Below, in pieces: positions 5,955 to 12,597 of a DNA stretch of 12,597 bases (positions are counted from its first letter, which is position 1; every line of letters begins with the position of its first letter). The DNA is from Mxb001 sp051007175. GTDB lineage: Bacteria; Actinomycetota; Actinomycetes; S36-B12. The stretch is from contig JBPCSL010000037.1 in assembly GCA_051007175.1 (NCBI GenBank), positions 1 to 12,597 of the forward strand, written 5' to 3'. A program made the translations under genes and the position numbers. Under the pieces are notes generated by a model. The model made no database searches and was not told the origin of the DNA. It saw only the letters and a program-made list of their open reading frames with translations.

Positions 5955-6974
5955 ATGGCCACGACCGCGGAGCCGGCTGCCGTCCTGGGCGGCCAGGTCG
6001 CCTCGGGACTCCTCGAGGTCACCGATGACCTGCGGGCCCTCGACGACGGGGGCCGCTGGGCGGTCGCCGTGCCCTACAGCGGACCCCCGGTGCTCGCCCG
6101 CTTCGCCGACTGGCGTCTGGGCTCGCCGGGCGACGTCGCCGGCCCGTGGCGCGGCCCGGATGCGTGGTCAAGCTCGTTGAGTCGCTCGGCGTACATCGCG
6201 GCGGTGGAATTCGTGCGCGCGCGCATCGCGGAGGGCGGCGTCTACCAGGCCAATGTCTGCCGTGTCCTGGAGGCGACCCTGCCGGAGGCCGACGCGATGG
6301 ATATCGCGGGACTGTACGCATTGCTGAGCGACGGGAACCCGGCGCCACATGGCGGCATGCTGCGGCTTCCTGACCAGGACGTGCACATCGCCTCCGCCTC
6401 TCCGGAGCTCTTCCTGCGGCGCGACGGCAGCATCCTCGAGTCGGGTCCCATCAAGGGCACCGGGCGGATCGCCGACGACCTGACGGCGAAGGACGAGGCA
6501 GAGAACATCATGATCGTCGATCTCGTGCGCAACGACCTGTCGCGCGTGTGCGACCGCGTCAGCGTCCCGGCGCTCCTTGCCCTGGAGTCGCATCCGGGCC
6601 TCGTGCACCTGGTCTCGACCGTGGCCGGCGAGCTGCGCGAGGGGGTCGGCTGGCCGGCCATCCTCGAGGCCACCTTTCCGCCGGGATCGGTCACGGGCGC
6701 CCCGAAGATCGCCGCCCTACGGCATATCGAGGCCGTCGAGTCGGCCGAGCGCGAGTTCTACTGCGGTGCGTTCGGCTGGGTGGACGCCGATGCGGGCACC
6801 GCGAGCCTCGCGGTCGCGATCCGCACCTTCTGGCGCGAGGGCGACACCCTCCGCTTCGGCACGGGTGCCGGCATCACCTGGGGCTCCGATGCGGAGGCCG
6901 AATGGTCCGAGACCGAACTCAAGGCCGCTCGGCTCATCGACCTGGCCGGCCGCACGTGGGGACTTCCGGGATGA
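5955..6974 (+). CDS. pabB: Aminodeoxychorismate synthase component I (PabB-like chorismate-binding enzyme)
   Basis: A 339-aa chorismate-utilising enzyme. SGPIKGTGR (163-171) carries K167: the PIKGT form marks aminodeoxychorismate synthase, whereas anthranilate synthase has PIAGT. Other signatures are IVDLVRNDLSR (187-197), PPGSVTGAPK (242-251) and GAGITWGSD (304-312). The expected reaction is chorismate plus ammonia to 4-amino-4-deoxychorismate, for folate. It is shorter than E. coli PabB (about 453 aa) because most of the N-terminal domain is reduced, as in other short forms. A pabC-like gene follows after 34 bp, which supports the folate role. No glutamine amidotransferase (PabA) lies in the window, so ammonia must come from a subunit encoded elsewhere or from free ammonium. 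Isochorismate or anthranilate synthase is less likely given K167 and the context. Confidence 0.88.
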   Translation: MATTAEPAAVLGGQVASGLLEVTDDLRALDDGGRWAVAVPYSGPPVLARFADWRLGSPGDVAGPWRGPDAWSSSLSRSAYIAAVEFVRARIAEGGVYQANVCRVLEATLPEADAMDIAGLYALLSDGNPAPHGGMLRLPDQDVHIASASPELFLRRDGSILESGPIKGTGRIADDLTAKDEAENIMIVDLVRNDLSRVCDRVSVPALLALESHPGLVHLVSTVAGELREGVGWPAILEATFPPGSVTGAPKIAALRHIEAVESAEREFYCGAFGWVDADAGTASLAVAIRTFWREGDTLRFGTGAGITWGSDAEAEWSETELKAARLIDLAGRTWGLPG

Positions 6975-7008
6975 GGCCGCTCTGCCATGCTCGTGCCCGG
7001 AGGTCTCC

Positions 7009-7839
7009 ATGAGGTTCTGGGTGTCGCCCGGCGGGCTCGTCGACGCCGAGGATGCGCATGTCTCCGTCCTCGACCACGGGTTCACAGTGGCGGACGGCAT
7101 CTTCGAGACCCTCAAGATCGTCGACGGAGTCCCCTTCTCGCTGCGGCGTCACCTCGACCGGCTCGACCGCTCGGCCGCGGCCATGGGCCTGCCGATTCCC
7201 GACCGCGACGCCGTGCGCCACGCCGTGCGGGAGACCGCCTCGGCCAATGGCCAGGCGATCGGTGCACTCGGCCGCATGCGCATCACCTACACGGCCGGGG
7301 CCTCCCCCCTGGGCAGCGATCGTGGCGAGGACGAGCCGACGCTGGTCGTGGCGGTCTCGCGGATGACGCCGTGGCCCGAATCGGCGGCGGTCATCACCCT
7401 GGCGTGGCCGCGCAATGAGCGCAGTCCGCTCGCCGGGGTGAAGTCGACGTCGTACGCCGAGAACGTGCTGGCCTTGGCGGAGGCCCATCGGCATGGCGCG
7501 GGCGAGGCGCTCATGCCGGACACGCGCGATCGGCTGTGCGAGGGGACGGGTTCGAATGTCTTCCTCGTCCTCGACGGGAGCCTGGTGACGCCCTCCCTGG
7601 CCAGCGGCTGCCTTGCGGGAATCACCCGTGACCTCGTCCTGGAGTGGACCGGGGCGGTCGAGGTAGACCTGCCGATGAGCGCACTCGAGGAGGCCGAGGA
7701 AGTGTTCCTCACCTCGTCCACGCGCGATGTCCAGCCGGTGCACCGCGTCGATGCCCGCGCCCTCGTGGCGCCCGGCCCGATCACCTCGCGAGTGCGCGGG
7801 ACCTTTCTCAGCATGGCGGCGGCGAATCCCGACCCCTGA
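7009..7839 (+). CDS. pabC: Aminodeoxychorismate lyase (class IV aminotransferase fold, PLP)
   Basis: A 276-aa fold-type IV PLP enzyme. The N-terminal SVLDHGFTVADGIFETLKI (19-37) is typical. LAGVKSTSYAENVLAL (141-156) carries the Schiff-base lysine K145, and EGTGSNVFLV (178-187) and GCLAGITRD (200-208) hold the cofactor phosphate. The expected reaction is cleavage of aminodeoxychorismate to p-aminobenzoate and pyruvate. Branched-chain or D-amino acid aminotransferase is the main alternative, since the fold is shared, but the adjacent PabB-like gene favours PabC. The ATG at 7009 has GGAGGT 4 nt upstream, which fixes the start. Confidence 0.87.
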   Translation: MRFWVSPGGLVDAEDAHVSVLDHGFTVADGIFETLKIVDGVPFSLRRHLDRLDRSAAAMGLPIPDRDAVRHAVRETASANGQAIGALGRMRITYTAGASPLGSDRGEDEPTLVVAVSRMTPWPESAAVITLAWPRNERSPLAGVKSTSYAENVLALAEAHRHGAGEALMPDTRDRLCEGTGSNVFLVLDGSLVTPSLASGCLAGITRDLVLEWTGAVEVDLPMSALEEAEEVFLTSSTRDVQPVHRVDARALVAPGPITSRVRGTFLSMAAANPDP

Positions 7840-7866
7840 CGGGAGGCGATGCCCGCGGCGCGGCGT

Positions 7867-7872
7867 TACCGT
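7867..7872 (+). promoter_or_regulatory. Leaderless -10 element TACCGT before the PGPGW gene
   Basis: TACCGT fits TAnnnT and lies at -12 to -7 of the GTG at 7879. A purine run, GGAAGG, sits between the hexamer and the GTG but is too close to act as a normal ribosome binding site. It supports 7879 over the upstream ATG at 7849. Confidence 0.5.
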
Positions 7873-7878
7873 GGAAGG

Positions 7879-8340
7879 GTGACCACGCCCGATCGCGACC
7901 GTGCGGAGGAGGCGGCGGACCGCCTGCTCGACGAGTTCGAGCAGGGCGTCGACAGAGCGCTGCCCCCACACCTCCGTGCGCGCGCATGGGCGCGACGGAG
8001 GCGTGCCACTCACGTGATCTGGCAGGCCGGCGTCCTCCTGCTGGGCCTGGGCCTGGTGGCCGCCGGTATCGCCATGCTCGTCCTGCCAGGCCCGGGCTGG
8101 GCGGCGATCATCCTCGGGCTCGTCGTGCTGGCCTCCGAGTACGCGTGGGCGCGCCGGCTGCTGGACCCCGTGCGTCGCTGGGCACGTCGTGCCGCCCAGG
8201 CGGCCCTGGATCCCCGCGTGCGGCGCCGCAATCTGGCCCTTGCCTCCGTTGTCGCCGTCCTCGTCCTCGCGGGAGGCATCTGGTACGCATCAGCATTCGG
8301 GCTCACGCTGGGGCCCGTCACCGACCTCGTCATGAAGTGA
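7879..8340 (+). CDS. PGPGW-motif membrane protein (TIGR02611 type)
   Basis: A 153-aa protein with a charged N-terminal region (1-42) rich in Arg, Asp and Glu. A hydrophobic segment (about 47-69) leads directly into the signature PGPGW (70-74), a second segment follows (75-88), then an Arg-rich loop (92-117) and a last helix (119-137). PGPGW proteins of this type are conserved in actinobacteria, but their function is unknown. The start is either the GTG at 7879, supported by TACCGT, or an ATG at 7849 preceded closely by GGGAGG, which would add ten residues. Its stop codon lies 36 bp before tRNA-Val(CAC), and the tRNA promoter overlaps the gene's 3' end. Confidence 0.82.
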   Translation: MTTPDRDRAEEAADRLLDEFEQGVDRALPPHLRARAWARRRRATHVIWQAGVLLLGLGLVAAGIAMLVLPGPGWAAIILGLVVLASEYAWARRLLDPVRRWARRAAQAALDPRVRRRNLALASVVAVLVLAGGIWYASAFGLTLGPVTDLVMK

Positions 8341-8360
8341 GAGAGCCCCTGCGGTAATGT
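8332..8360 (+). promoter_or_regulatory. Probable promoter of tRNA-Val(CAC)
   Basis: A good -10, TAATGT (8355-8360), lies 15 bp before the tRNA. A weak -35, ATGAAG (8332-8337), sits 17 bp upstream of it, overlapping the last codons of the PGPGW gene. Transcription should begin near 8367, about 9 nt before the mature tRNA. Confidence 0.5.
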
Positions 8361-8375
8361 CGCGGGCTAGTCATC

Positions 8376-8447
<72 letters not shown>

Positions 8448-8453
8448 CCCTCC

Positions 8454-9152
8454 TCAGTCGGCGCGCGCCGTCGCCGCCCGCCACTTGCCCCCCGGGTCCG
8501 CGATGAACAGCCAGATGCTGAGGACCGCCACCCATGTGGGGAAGACGTACGCCACATAGGGCACCCCGAAGGGGACGAGGAGGAGGACGAGCCCGGACAG
8601 GGTGCCGAAGACGGCGAGCCAGGTGGGCAGCAGCCGGTTGATCCGGCCGAAGGTGGAGACCGAGAGGCAGAAGACGGCCGCCATCCTGGCGGAGTAGTTC
8701 ATGAAGAGCTGGCTGACGGTGAGCCCCGACATGGCGCGCACACCCGGCGTGTCCTGCAGTCCCCCCGCGAGGGCACTGACCTCCCCTCCGGCAACCGCTC
8801 CGGCAACGCACAGCAGGCCAACGAGCACGATCCCGGAGGAGAGGAAGACGGTGGTGAAGAGTCGGTGGTCGGCGTACCCGATGTTGTAGTTGAGAGCCGC
8901 CATGAACCAGATGAAGGCGATGCACGCGTAAGGGATGAGATTCAGGGCGAGGCCCACCCGGTCGAGCGTCTCGGGCGAGGGGAGCGGCGCGGTGGGCGAC
9001 AGGTAGTCGTCGGTCGGGAACGACGATCGGTAGAGGTAGAACACGAGCGCGATGCTCACCGCGAACACGAGGCCGCCGACGGCGGCCGAGCGCGCGGTCC
9101 GCAGGGATCGCAGGAGTTCGCCTGAGCGAGGGCTGCTGCCGTTGGCCGTCAC
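8454..9152 (-). CDS. Six-helix membrane protein of unknown function
   Basis: From the GTG at 9152 the protein is 232 aa. Hydrophobic segments lie at about 24-42, 67-88, 99-123, 146-166, 176-196 and 198-217, with a polar N-terminus and a short basic tail. The second to third helix region reads FMAALNYNIGYADHRLFTTVFLSSG, and FMNYSARMAAVFCLSVSTFGR lies near helix four. I do not recognise the family. TATCGT lies at -14 to -9 of this GTG, close to leaderless spacing. A GTG at 9182 would add ten residues and has no visible ribosome binding site. The stop codon is only 6 bp from the 3' end of convergent tRNA-Val(CAC), so no room remains for a separate terminator between them. It is divergent from thrS. 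Confidence 0.72.
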   Translation of the reverse strand: MTANGSSPRSGELLRSLRTARSAAVGGLVFAVSIALVFYLYRSSFPTDDYLSPTAPLPSPETLDRVGLALNLIPYACIAFIWFMAALNYNIGYADHRLFTTVFLSSGIVLVGLLCVAGAVAGGEVSALAGGLQDTPGVRAMSGLTVSQLFMNYSARMAAVFCLSVSTFGRINRLLPTWLAVFGTLSGLVLLLVPFGVPYVAYVFPTWVAVLSIWLFIADPGGKWRAATARAD

Positions 9153-9202
9153 GCCACCGGACGATAGCGTGGCGTCCTCCACCCCGGGGCTCGTCGCGGA
9201 CC

Positions 9203-9237
9203 TACGCTGCGGGTCCCCCTGAGCGCCCGACGGGAGA
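9203..9237 (+). promoter_or_regulatory. thrS promoter -10 and ribosome binding site
   Basis: TACGCT (9203-9208) fits TAnnnT and would start transcription near 9215, giving a leader of about 27 nt. GGGAGA (9232-9237) precedes the ATG at 9242 by 4 nt. If this promoter is right, the leader is too short for a T-box or an operator like that of E. coli thrS. No clear -35 is visible. Confidence 0.45.
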
Positions 9238-9241
9238 TCCC

Positions 9242-11260
9242 ATGGCCGAGATCACGATCTCCGTCGTCACGGCCGACGGCGCCCAGTCTCAGGGGGTCGC
9301 CGAGGGCGCTACGGCGATGGACGTGGTGGGCGGGGACAGGTCGGTGGTCGTGGCCCGGGTCAACGGAGCGCTCCGCGACCTCTCCTCCCCCTTGGCCGAC
9401 GGCGACGTCCTCGAGGCGGTGGGCGTCGACACCCCTGAGGGGCTCGCGGTCCTGCGGCACTCGACGGCCCACGTGCTGGCTCAGGCGGTGCAGGACACAT
9501 TCCCCGAGGCGAAGCTCGGTGTGGGGCCGCCGATCAAGGACGGCTTCTACTACGACTTCGACATGCCCCGTCCCTTCACGCCGGAGGACCTCAAGGCGCT
9601 CGAGAAGCGCATGCAGGAGATCGTGAAGTCCGGGCAGCGGTTCCGCCGCAGGGTGGTCACCGACCAGGAGGCCCGGCATGAGCTCGCCGCCGAGCCCTAC
9701 AAGCTGCGCCTCATCGGTAGCGAGGGCGGCGCGGAGGTCATGGAGGTGGGCGGAGCCGAACTCACGATCTACGACAACGTCGACGCCAAGTCCGACGCGA
9801 CCTGCTGGGGGGACCTGTGCCGCGGCCCGCACGTGCCCGACACGCGCTACATCGTGCCGAACGCCTTCCGGCTCATGCGCACCGCGGCGGCGTACTGGCT
9901 GGGAGACCAGGCCAATGAGCAGCTACAGCGGGTCTACGGCACCGCCTGGCCGTCCAAGGACGAGTTGCAGGCCTATCTCACGTTCCTGGAGGAGGCCGAG
10001 AAGCGGGACCATCGCAAGCTTGGTGCCGAGCTCGACCTCTTCAGCTTCCCGGAGGAGATCGGCTCGGGCCTCGCGGTCTTCCATCCCAAGGGCGGCGTGG
10101 TGCGTCGCGTGATGGAGGACTACTCGCGGCGCCGCCATGAGGAGGCCGGCTACGAGTTCGTGAACTCGCCGCACATCACCAAGGCCGCGCTCTTCGAGAA
10201 GTCCGGCCATCTCGACTGGTACGCCGAGGGCATGTACCCGCCCATGCACCTCGATGCGGACATCGACGAGAACGGTCACGTGAAGAGGCAGGGTGCTGAC
10301 TACTACCTCAAGCCGATGAACTGCCCGATGCACAACCTCATCTTCGACGCGCGTGGCCGCTCCTACCGCGAGTTGCCGCTGCGCTTGTTCGAGTTCGGCA
10401 CGGTCTACCGCTACGAGAAGTCCGGTGTCGTCCAGGGGATGACCCGGGCGCGCGGATTCACGCAGGACGACGCCCATATCTACTGCACGCGCGAGCAGAT
10501 GGGCGACGAGCTCGACAAGCTCCTCACCTTCGTGCTGGACCTCCTGCGCGACTACGGTCTCGAGGACTTCTACCTCGAGCTCTCGACGCGCGACCCGGCG
10601 AAGTCGGTGGGCTCGGACGAGGTTTGGGCCGAGGCGACCGAGGTCCTGCGCCAGGCGGCCGAGAAGCAGGGCTTGGAGCTGGTGCTCGACGAGGGCGGCG
10701 CGGCGTTCTACGGCCCGAAGATCTCGGTCCAGGCGAAGGATGCCAGCGGCCGCACCTGGCAGATGTCGACCATCCAGCTCGACTTCAACCTCCCCGAGCG
10801 CTTCGACCTCGAGTACCAGGCACCGGACGGGAGCCGGCAGCGCCCGGTGATGATTCACCGAGCCCTCTTCGGCTCCATCGAGCGCTTCTTCGCGGTCCTC
10901 CTTGAGCACTACGCGGGCGCCTTCCCACCGTGGCTCGCCCCCGTGCAGGTGGTGTGCATCCCGGTGTCTGACTCTCACGCGGACTATCTGCACGACGTCG
11001 CCGACCGACTTCGCGCTCAGGGAATCCGCGTCGAGGTCGACGACTCGAGTGATCGCATGCAGAAGAAGATCAGGACCGCGCAGAAGTCCAAGGTCCCGTA
11101 CATGCTCATCGCGGGCGACGACGACGTCGCTGCCGGTGCCGTGTCGTTCCGCTATCGGGACGGCAGCCAGCGCAACGGAGTTGCCGTCGACGACGCCGCG
11201 CGCGAGATTGCCGGCGCCGTCGAGCGCCGTACCCAGGTCGACAGCGCGCCTGCGTCATGA
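9242..11260 (+). CDS. thrS: Threonine-tRNA ligase
   Basis: A complete 672-aa ThrRS, a cytoplasmic class II synthetase. The TGS domain spans about 1-62. The editing domain shows HSTAH (H73, H77) and CRGPH (C193, H197), the residues that clear Ser-tRNA(Thr). The catalytic core carries the zinc ligands C361 (MNCPMHN), H412 (DDAHIYC) and H539 (MIHRALFGS), plus class II motif 2 (FEFGTVYRYEKSG) and motif 3 (GSIERFFAVLLEHY). The anticodon-binding domain starts near 566. No key residue is missing. The last bases overlap the next start codon as ATGA, so ThrRS, the HIT protein and the cupin form an operon. Confidence 0.98.
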   Translation: MAEITISVVTADGAQSQGVAEGATAMDVVGGDRSVVVARVNGALRDLSSPLADGDVLEAVGVDTPEGLAVLRHSTAHVLAQAVQDTFPEAKLGVGPPIKDGFYYDFDMPRPFTPEDLKALEKRMQEIVKSGQRFRRRVVTDQEARHELAAEPYKLRLIGSEGGAEVMEVGGAELTIYDNVDAKSDATCWGDLCRGPHVPDTRYIVPNAFRLMRTAAAYWLGDQANEQLQRVYGTAWPSKDELQAYLTFLEEAEKRDHRKLGAELDLFSFPEEIGSGLAVFHPKGGVVRRVMEDYSRRRHEEAGYEFVNSPHITKAALFEKSGHLDWYAEGMYPPMHLDADIDENGHVKRQGADYYLKPMNCPMHNLIFDARGRSYRELPLRLFEFGTVYRYEKSGVVQGMTRARGFTQDDAHIYCTREQMGDELDKLLTFVLDLLRDYGLEDFYLELSTRDPAKSVGSDEVWAEATEVLRQAAEKQGLELVLDEGGAAFYGPKISVQAKDASGRTWQMSTIQLDFNLPERFDLEYQAPDGSRQRPVMIHRALFGSIERFFAVLLEHYAGAFPPWLAPVQVVCIPVSDSHADYLHDVADRLRAQGIRVEVDDSSDRMQKKIRTAQKSKVPYMLIAGDDDVAAGAVSFRYRDGSQRNGVAVDDAAREIAGAVERRTQVDSAPAS

Positions 11261-11805
11261 GCGACGAGGTCCGCCGGGATCACGCGGGGCTGCCCGACCG
11301 CTGGGATCGCCTGTGGACGCCGCACCGCCAGCCCTACCTCGCAGGCGAGAGCCGCCCGGCCCATGACGGGCCGGGGGAGGAGTGCCCCTTCTGTCGCGCC
11401 CCCGGCATGCCGGAGGACGAGGGCCTTGTCGTTGCGCGGGGCGGCACGGCGTACGTCGTGCTCAACCTCTACCCCTACAACGCCGGCCACCTCCTCGTGT
11501 GCCCGTACCGACACGTGGCGGACTACACGGAGCTCACCGACGCGGAGATGCTCGAGATCGGCGAGCTGACCCAGCGGTCGATGCGCACGCTGCGCGCCAC
11601 AACGCGCGCCCACGGCTTCAACATCGGCATCAACCAGGGCAAAGTGGGCGGAGCCGGCATCGCTGGTCACCTGCATCAGCATGTCGTGCCCCGCTGGGGT
11701 GGCGACACGAACTTCCTGCCCGTCATCGGGCACACCAAGACGATGCCGCAGATCCTCGAGGAGACGCGGGCGCTCCTCGAGGAGGCATGGACCCAGGAGG
11801 ACTGA
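11257..11805 (+). CDS. HIT-family protein, probable Ap4A phosphorylase
   Basis: A 182-aa histidine-triad protein. The triad HLHQHVVPRW lies at 138-147 (H138, H140, H142), GHLLVCPYRHV at 77-87, and a zinc-type CPFC pair at 43-46. The extended C-terminus WGGDTNFLPVIGHTKTMPQ is typical of the actinobacterial group that includes M. tuberculosis Rv2613c, a diadenosine tetraphosphate phosphorylase also found directly after thrS. It probably removes Ap4A, which aminoacyl-tRNA synthetases produce as a by-product. The ATG overlaps the thrS stop (ATGA), so the two are translationally coupled. Function is transferred by family and position; substrate range is not proven by sequence. Confidence 0.9.
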   Translation: MSDEVRRDHAGLPDRWDRLWTPHRQPYLAGESRPAHDGPGEECPFCRAPGMPEDEGLVVARGGTAYVVLNLYPYNAGHLLVCPYRHVADYTELTDAEMLEIGELTQRSMRTLRATTRAHGFNIGINQGKVGGAGIAGHLHQHVVPRWGGDTNFLPVIGHTKTMPQILEETRALLEEAWTQED

Positions 11806-11806
11806 C

Positions 11807-12250
11807 ATGGCGCGGATGGACTCGACGTCCGGGGACCCGGCACGCATGCTCGCCTCGGTAGGCAGTGAGTTCTGGTCGATCGAGGCGGACGAGATCCCGG
11901 ACGACGTCGTGGAGAGGGTGCTCCCGGAGGGCGAGAGGCAGGTGCGGGCGACCCCCGTGGTCCCGCCGCCCGATGAGGCGTCCGCGGATGAGGGCATGGG
12001 TGCCTGGCACGTGAATGCGCGCGACGAACTCCACCTGGTGCGCGCCGGAAGCGGGATCCTGCAGGTCGTGACCCCCGAGGGCGTCGTCACAGTGTGGCTT
12101 GAGCCCGGCACTGTCATGGTGATGCGCGGTGCCGAGCACCGCTATCGGCCGCTGACCGAGCAGGCATGGACCATGCGCTTCAGCGGTCCCGCGGATGGCG
12201 ACCTCGGCGCGACGCCGACCGGCCGCGCAGCCGAGTCCTGGCCTGCCTAG
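11807..12250 (+). CDS. Cupin-fold protein of unknown function
   Basis: A 147-aa single-domain cupin. The metal site of motif 1 reads AWHVNARDELHLVRAGSG (67-82), with H68, N70 and E74 in HxHx3E spacing but Asn in place of the second His. Motif 2 is LEPGTVMVMRGAEHRYRPL (98-116) with H111. The ligand spacing resembles acireductone dioxygenase, but overall similarity is too low to assign that reaction and no methionine-salvage gene is nearby. GGAGG lies 8 nt before the ATG at 11807, and only 1 bp separates it from the HIT stop, so it is co-transcribed with thrS. Its stop codon shares a CTAG with the convergent EF-G2-like gene. Confidence 0.78.
   Translation: MARMDSTSGDPARMLASVGSEFWSIEADEIPDDVVERVLPEGERQVRATPVVPPPDEASADEGMGAWHVNARDELHLVRAGSGILQVVTPEGVVTVWLEPGTVMVMRGAEHRYRPLTEQAWTMRFSGPADGDLGATPTGRAAESWPA
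12247..12250. other. Shared palindromic CTAG serving two convergent stop codons
   Basis: The tetramer CTAG provides TAG for the plus-strand cupin (12248-12250) and TAG for the minus-strand EF-G2-like gene (12249-12247). No intergenic space remains for a terminator, so the two transcripts must overlap at their 3' ends. Confidence 0.9.
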
Positions 12251-12597
12251 GACGAGGCGAAGCCCTGGGCGACCGAGGCCGGCATGGGCGCGTGACCGGA
12301 GTAGCTGCGCGTGAACGTCGCGGTGCCGTGGGCGAGGCTGCGCAGGTCGATGGCGTAGCGGGTGAGCTCGAGGCCCGGGACCTCAGCCGTGATTTTCGTG
12401 CGTCCCGCGCCGATCCCCTCGCTCCCGGTGACCCGTCCTCGCCGGGTGGACAGGTCGGACATCACGGCACCGACGTACTCATCCGGCACGAGGACGACGA
12501 CGACGTCGACGGGCTCGAGCATCGCGACTTCTGTTGCCGCGGCCGCCTCCTTGAGCGCGAGACCGCCAGCCGTCTGGAAGGCCATGTCGGAGGAGTC
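12247..12597 (-). CDS. EF-G2-like translation GTPase, C-terminal part (cut by window edge)
   Basis: The last 116 residues of an elongation factor G paralogue; the frame is open to the window edge and continues DSSDMAFQTAGG. The end of domain IV (MAFQTAGGLALKEAA) is followed by domain V: MLEPVDVVVVLVPDEYVGAVMSDLSTRRGRV. The block ELTRYAIDLRSLAHGTATFTRSY distinguishes it from canonical EF-G, which has an MFGYATDLRS-type sequence there, and fits the actinobacterial EF-G2 (FusA2-like) group. EF-G2 proteins bind GTP and ribosomes, but their physiological role is unclear. The GTPase domain lies outside the window, so nucleotide-binding residues cannot be checked. The stop codon overlaps that of the cupin. 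Confidence 0.9.
   Translation of the reverse strand, partial: DSSDMAFQTAGGLALKEAAAATEVAMLEPVDVVVVLVPDEYVGAVMSDLSTRRGRVTGSEGIGAGRTKITAEVPGLELTRYAIDLRSLAHGTATFTRSYSGHAPMPASVAQGFASS

Noticed and set aside
5955..6974. Anthranilate synthase component I (TrpE) as an alternative call
   Set aside because: The PIKGT lysine is the aminodeoxychorismate synthase form, the leucine-sensing TrpE-type N-terminal region is absent, and the gene is next to pabC rather than trp genes.
9183..9241. T-box or structured attenuator before thrS
   Set aside because: The whole gap is about 60 bp and the likely leader about 27 nt. There is no T-box sequence, specifier hairpin or terminator.
9923..10993. A 356-codon minus-strand frame opposite thrS
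   Set aside because: It is entirely inside a complete ThrRS gene and has Val/Glu/His/Leu-rich shadow composition.

Overview
The window is about 12.6 kb of GC-rich chromosomal DNA that reads as Actinomycetota. The support is a LigC-type ATP-dependent DNA ligase, the short actinobacterial form of ZapE, the Gly-Cys-Val tRNA cluster, a PGPGW membrane protein, a thrS-HIT (Ap4A phosphorylase type) gene pair as in mycobacteria, an EF-G2-like C-terminus, and several starts that look leaderless. I see no phage, insertion sequence, CRISPR array or obvious defence system. This is housekeeping DNA with a few small conserved genes of unknown function.

Layout. At 1-1520 (minus strand) lie the N-terminus of a secreted protein cut by the window edge and the ATP-dependent DNA ligase. 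At 1523-3686 (plus) lie zapE, a GlsB/YeaQ-type small membrane protein and a DUF6159-like membrane protein. At 3676-4071 (minus) a small CxxC protein overlaps the 3' end of the previous gene by 11 bp. At 4123-5447 (plus) lie a DinB-family protein and a proline-headed membrane protein. At 5601-5870 (minus) is a tRNA operon transcribed Gly(GCC), Cys(GCA), Val(GAC), with a recognisable promoter. At 5955-8340 (plus) lie the two last steps of p-aminobenzoate synthesis (PabB-like, PabC-like) and the PGPGW protein, followed by tRNA-Val(CAC). At 8454-9152 (minus) is an unrecognised six-helix membrane protein. At 9242-12250 (plus) is a tight thrS-HIT-cupin operon. At 12247-12597 (minus) is the C-terminus of an EF-G2-like GTPase, whose stop codon shares a CTAG with the cupin stop.

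How the genes relate. The folate pair (PabB makes aminodeoxychorismate, PabC cleaves it to p-aminobenzoate and pyruvate) is the clearest pathway unit; no glutaminase partner (PabA) is present here. ThrRS and the HIT protein are linked by an ATGA overlap, which fits the known side reaction of aminoacyl-tRNA synthetases making Ap4A that a HIT phosphorylase degrades. The position that pgsA occupies after this pair in mycobacteria is taken by a cupin.

The most useful sequence-level observation is that six protein starts without a good Shine-Dalgarno site have a NAnnnT hexamer at exactly -12 to -7 (three are full TAnnnT), the arrangement expected for leaderless transcripts. Genes with a good Shine-Dalgarno site lack it.
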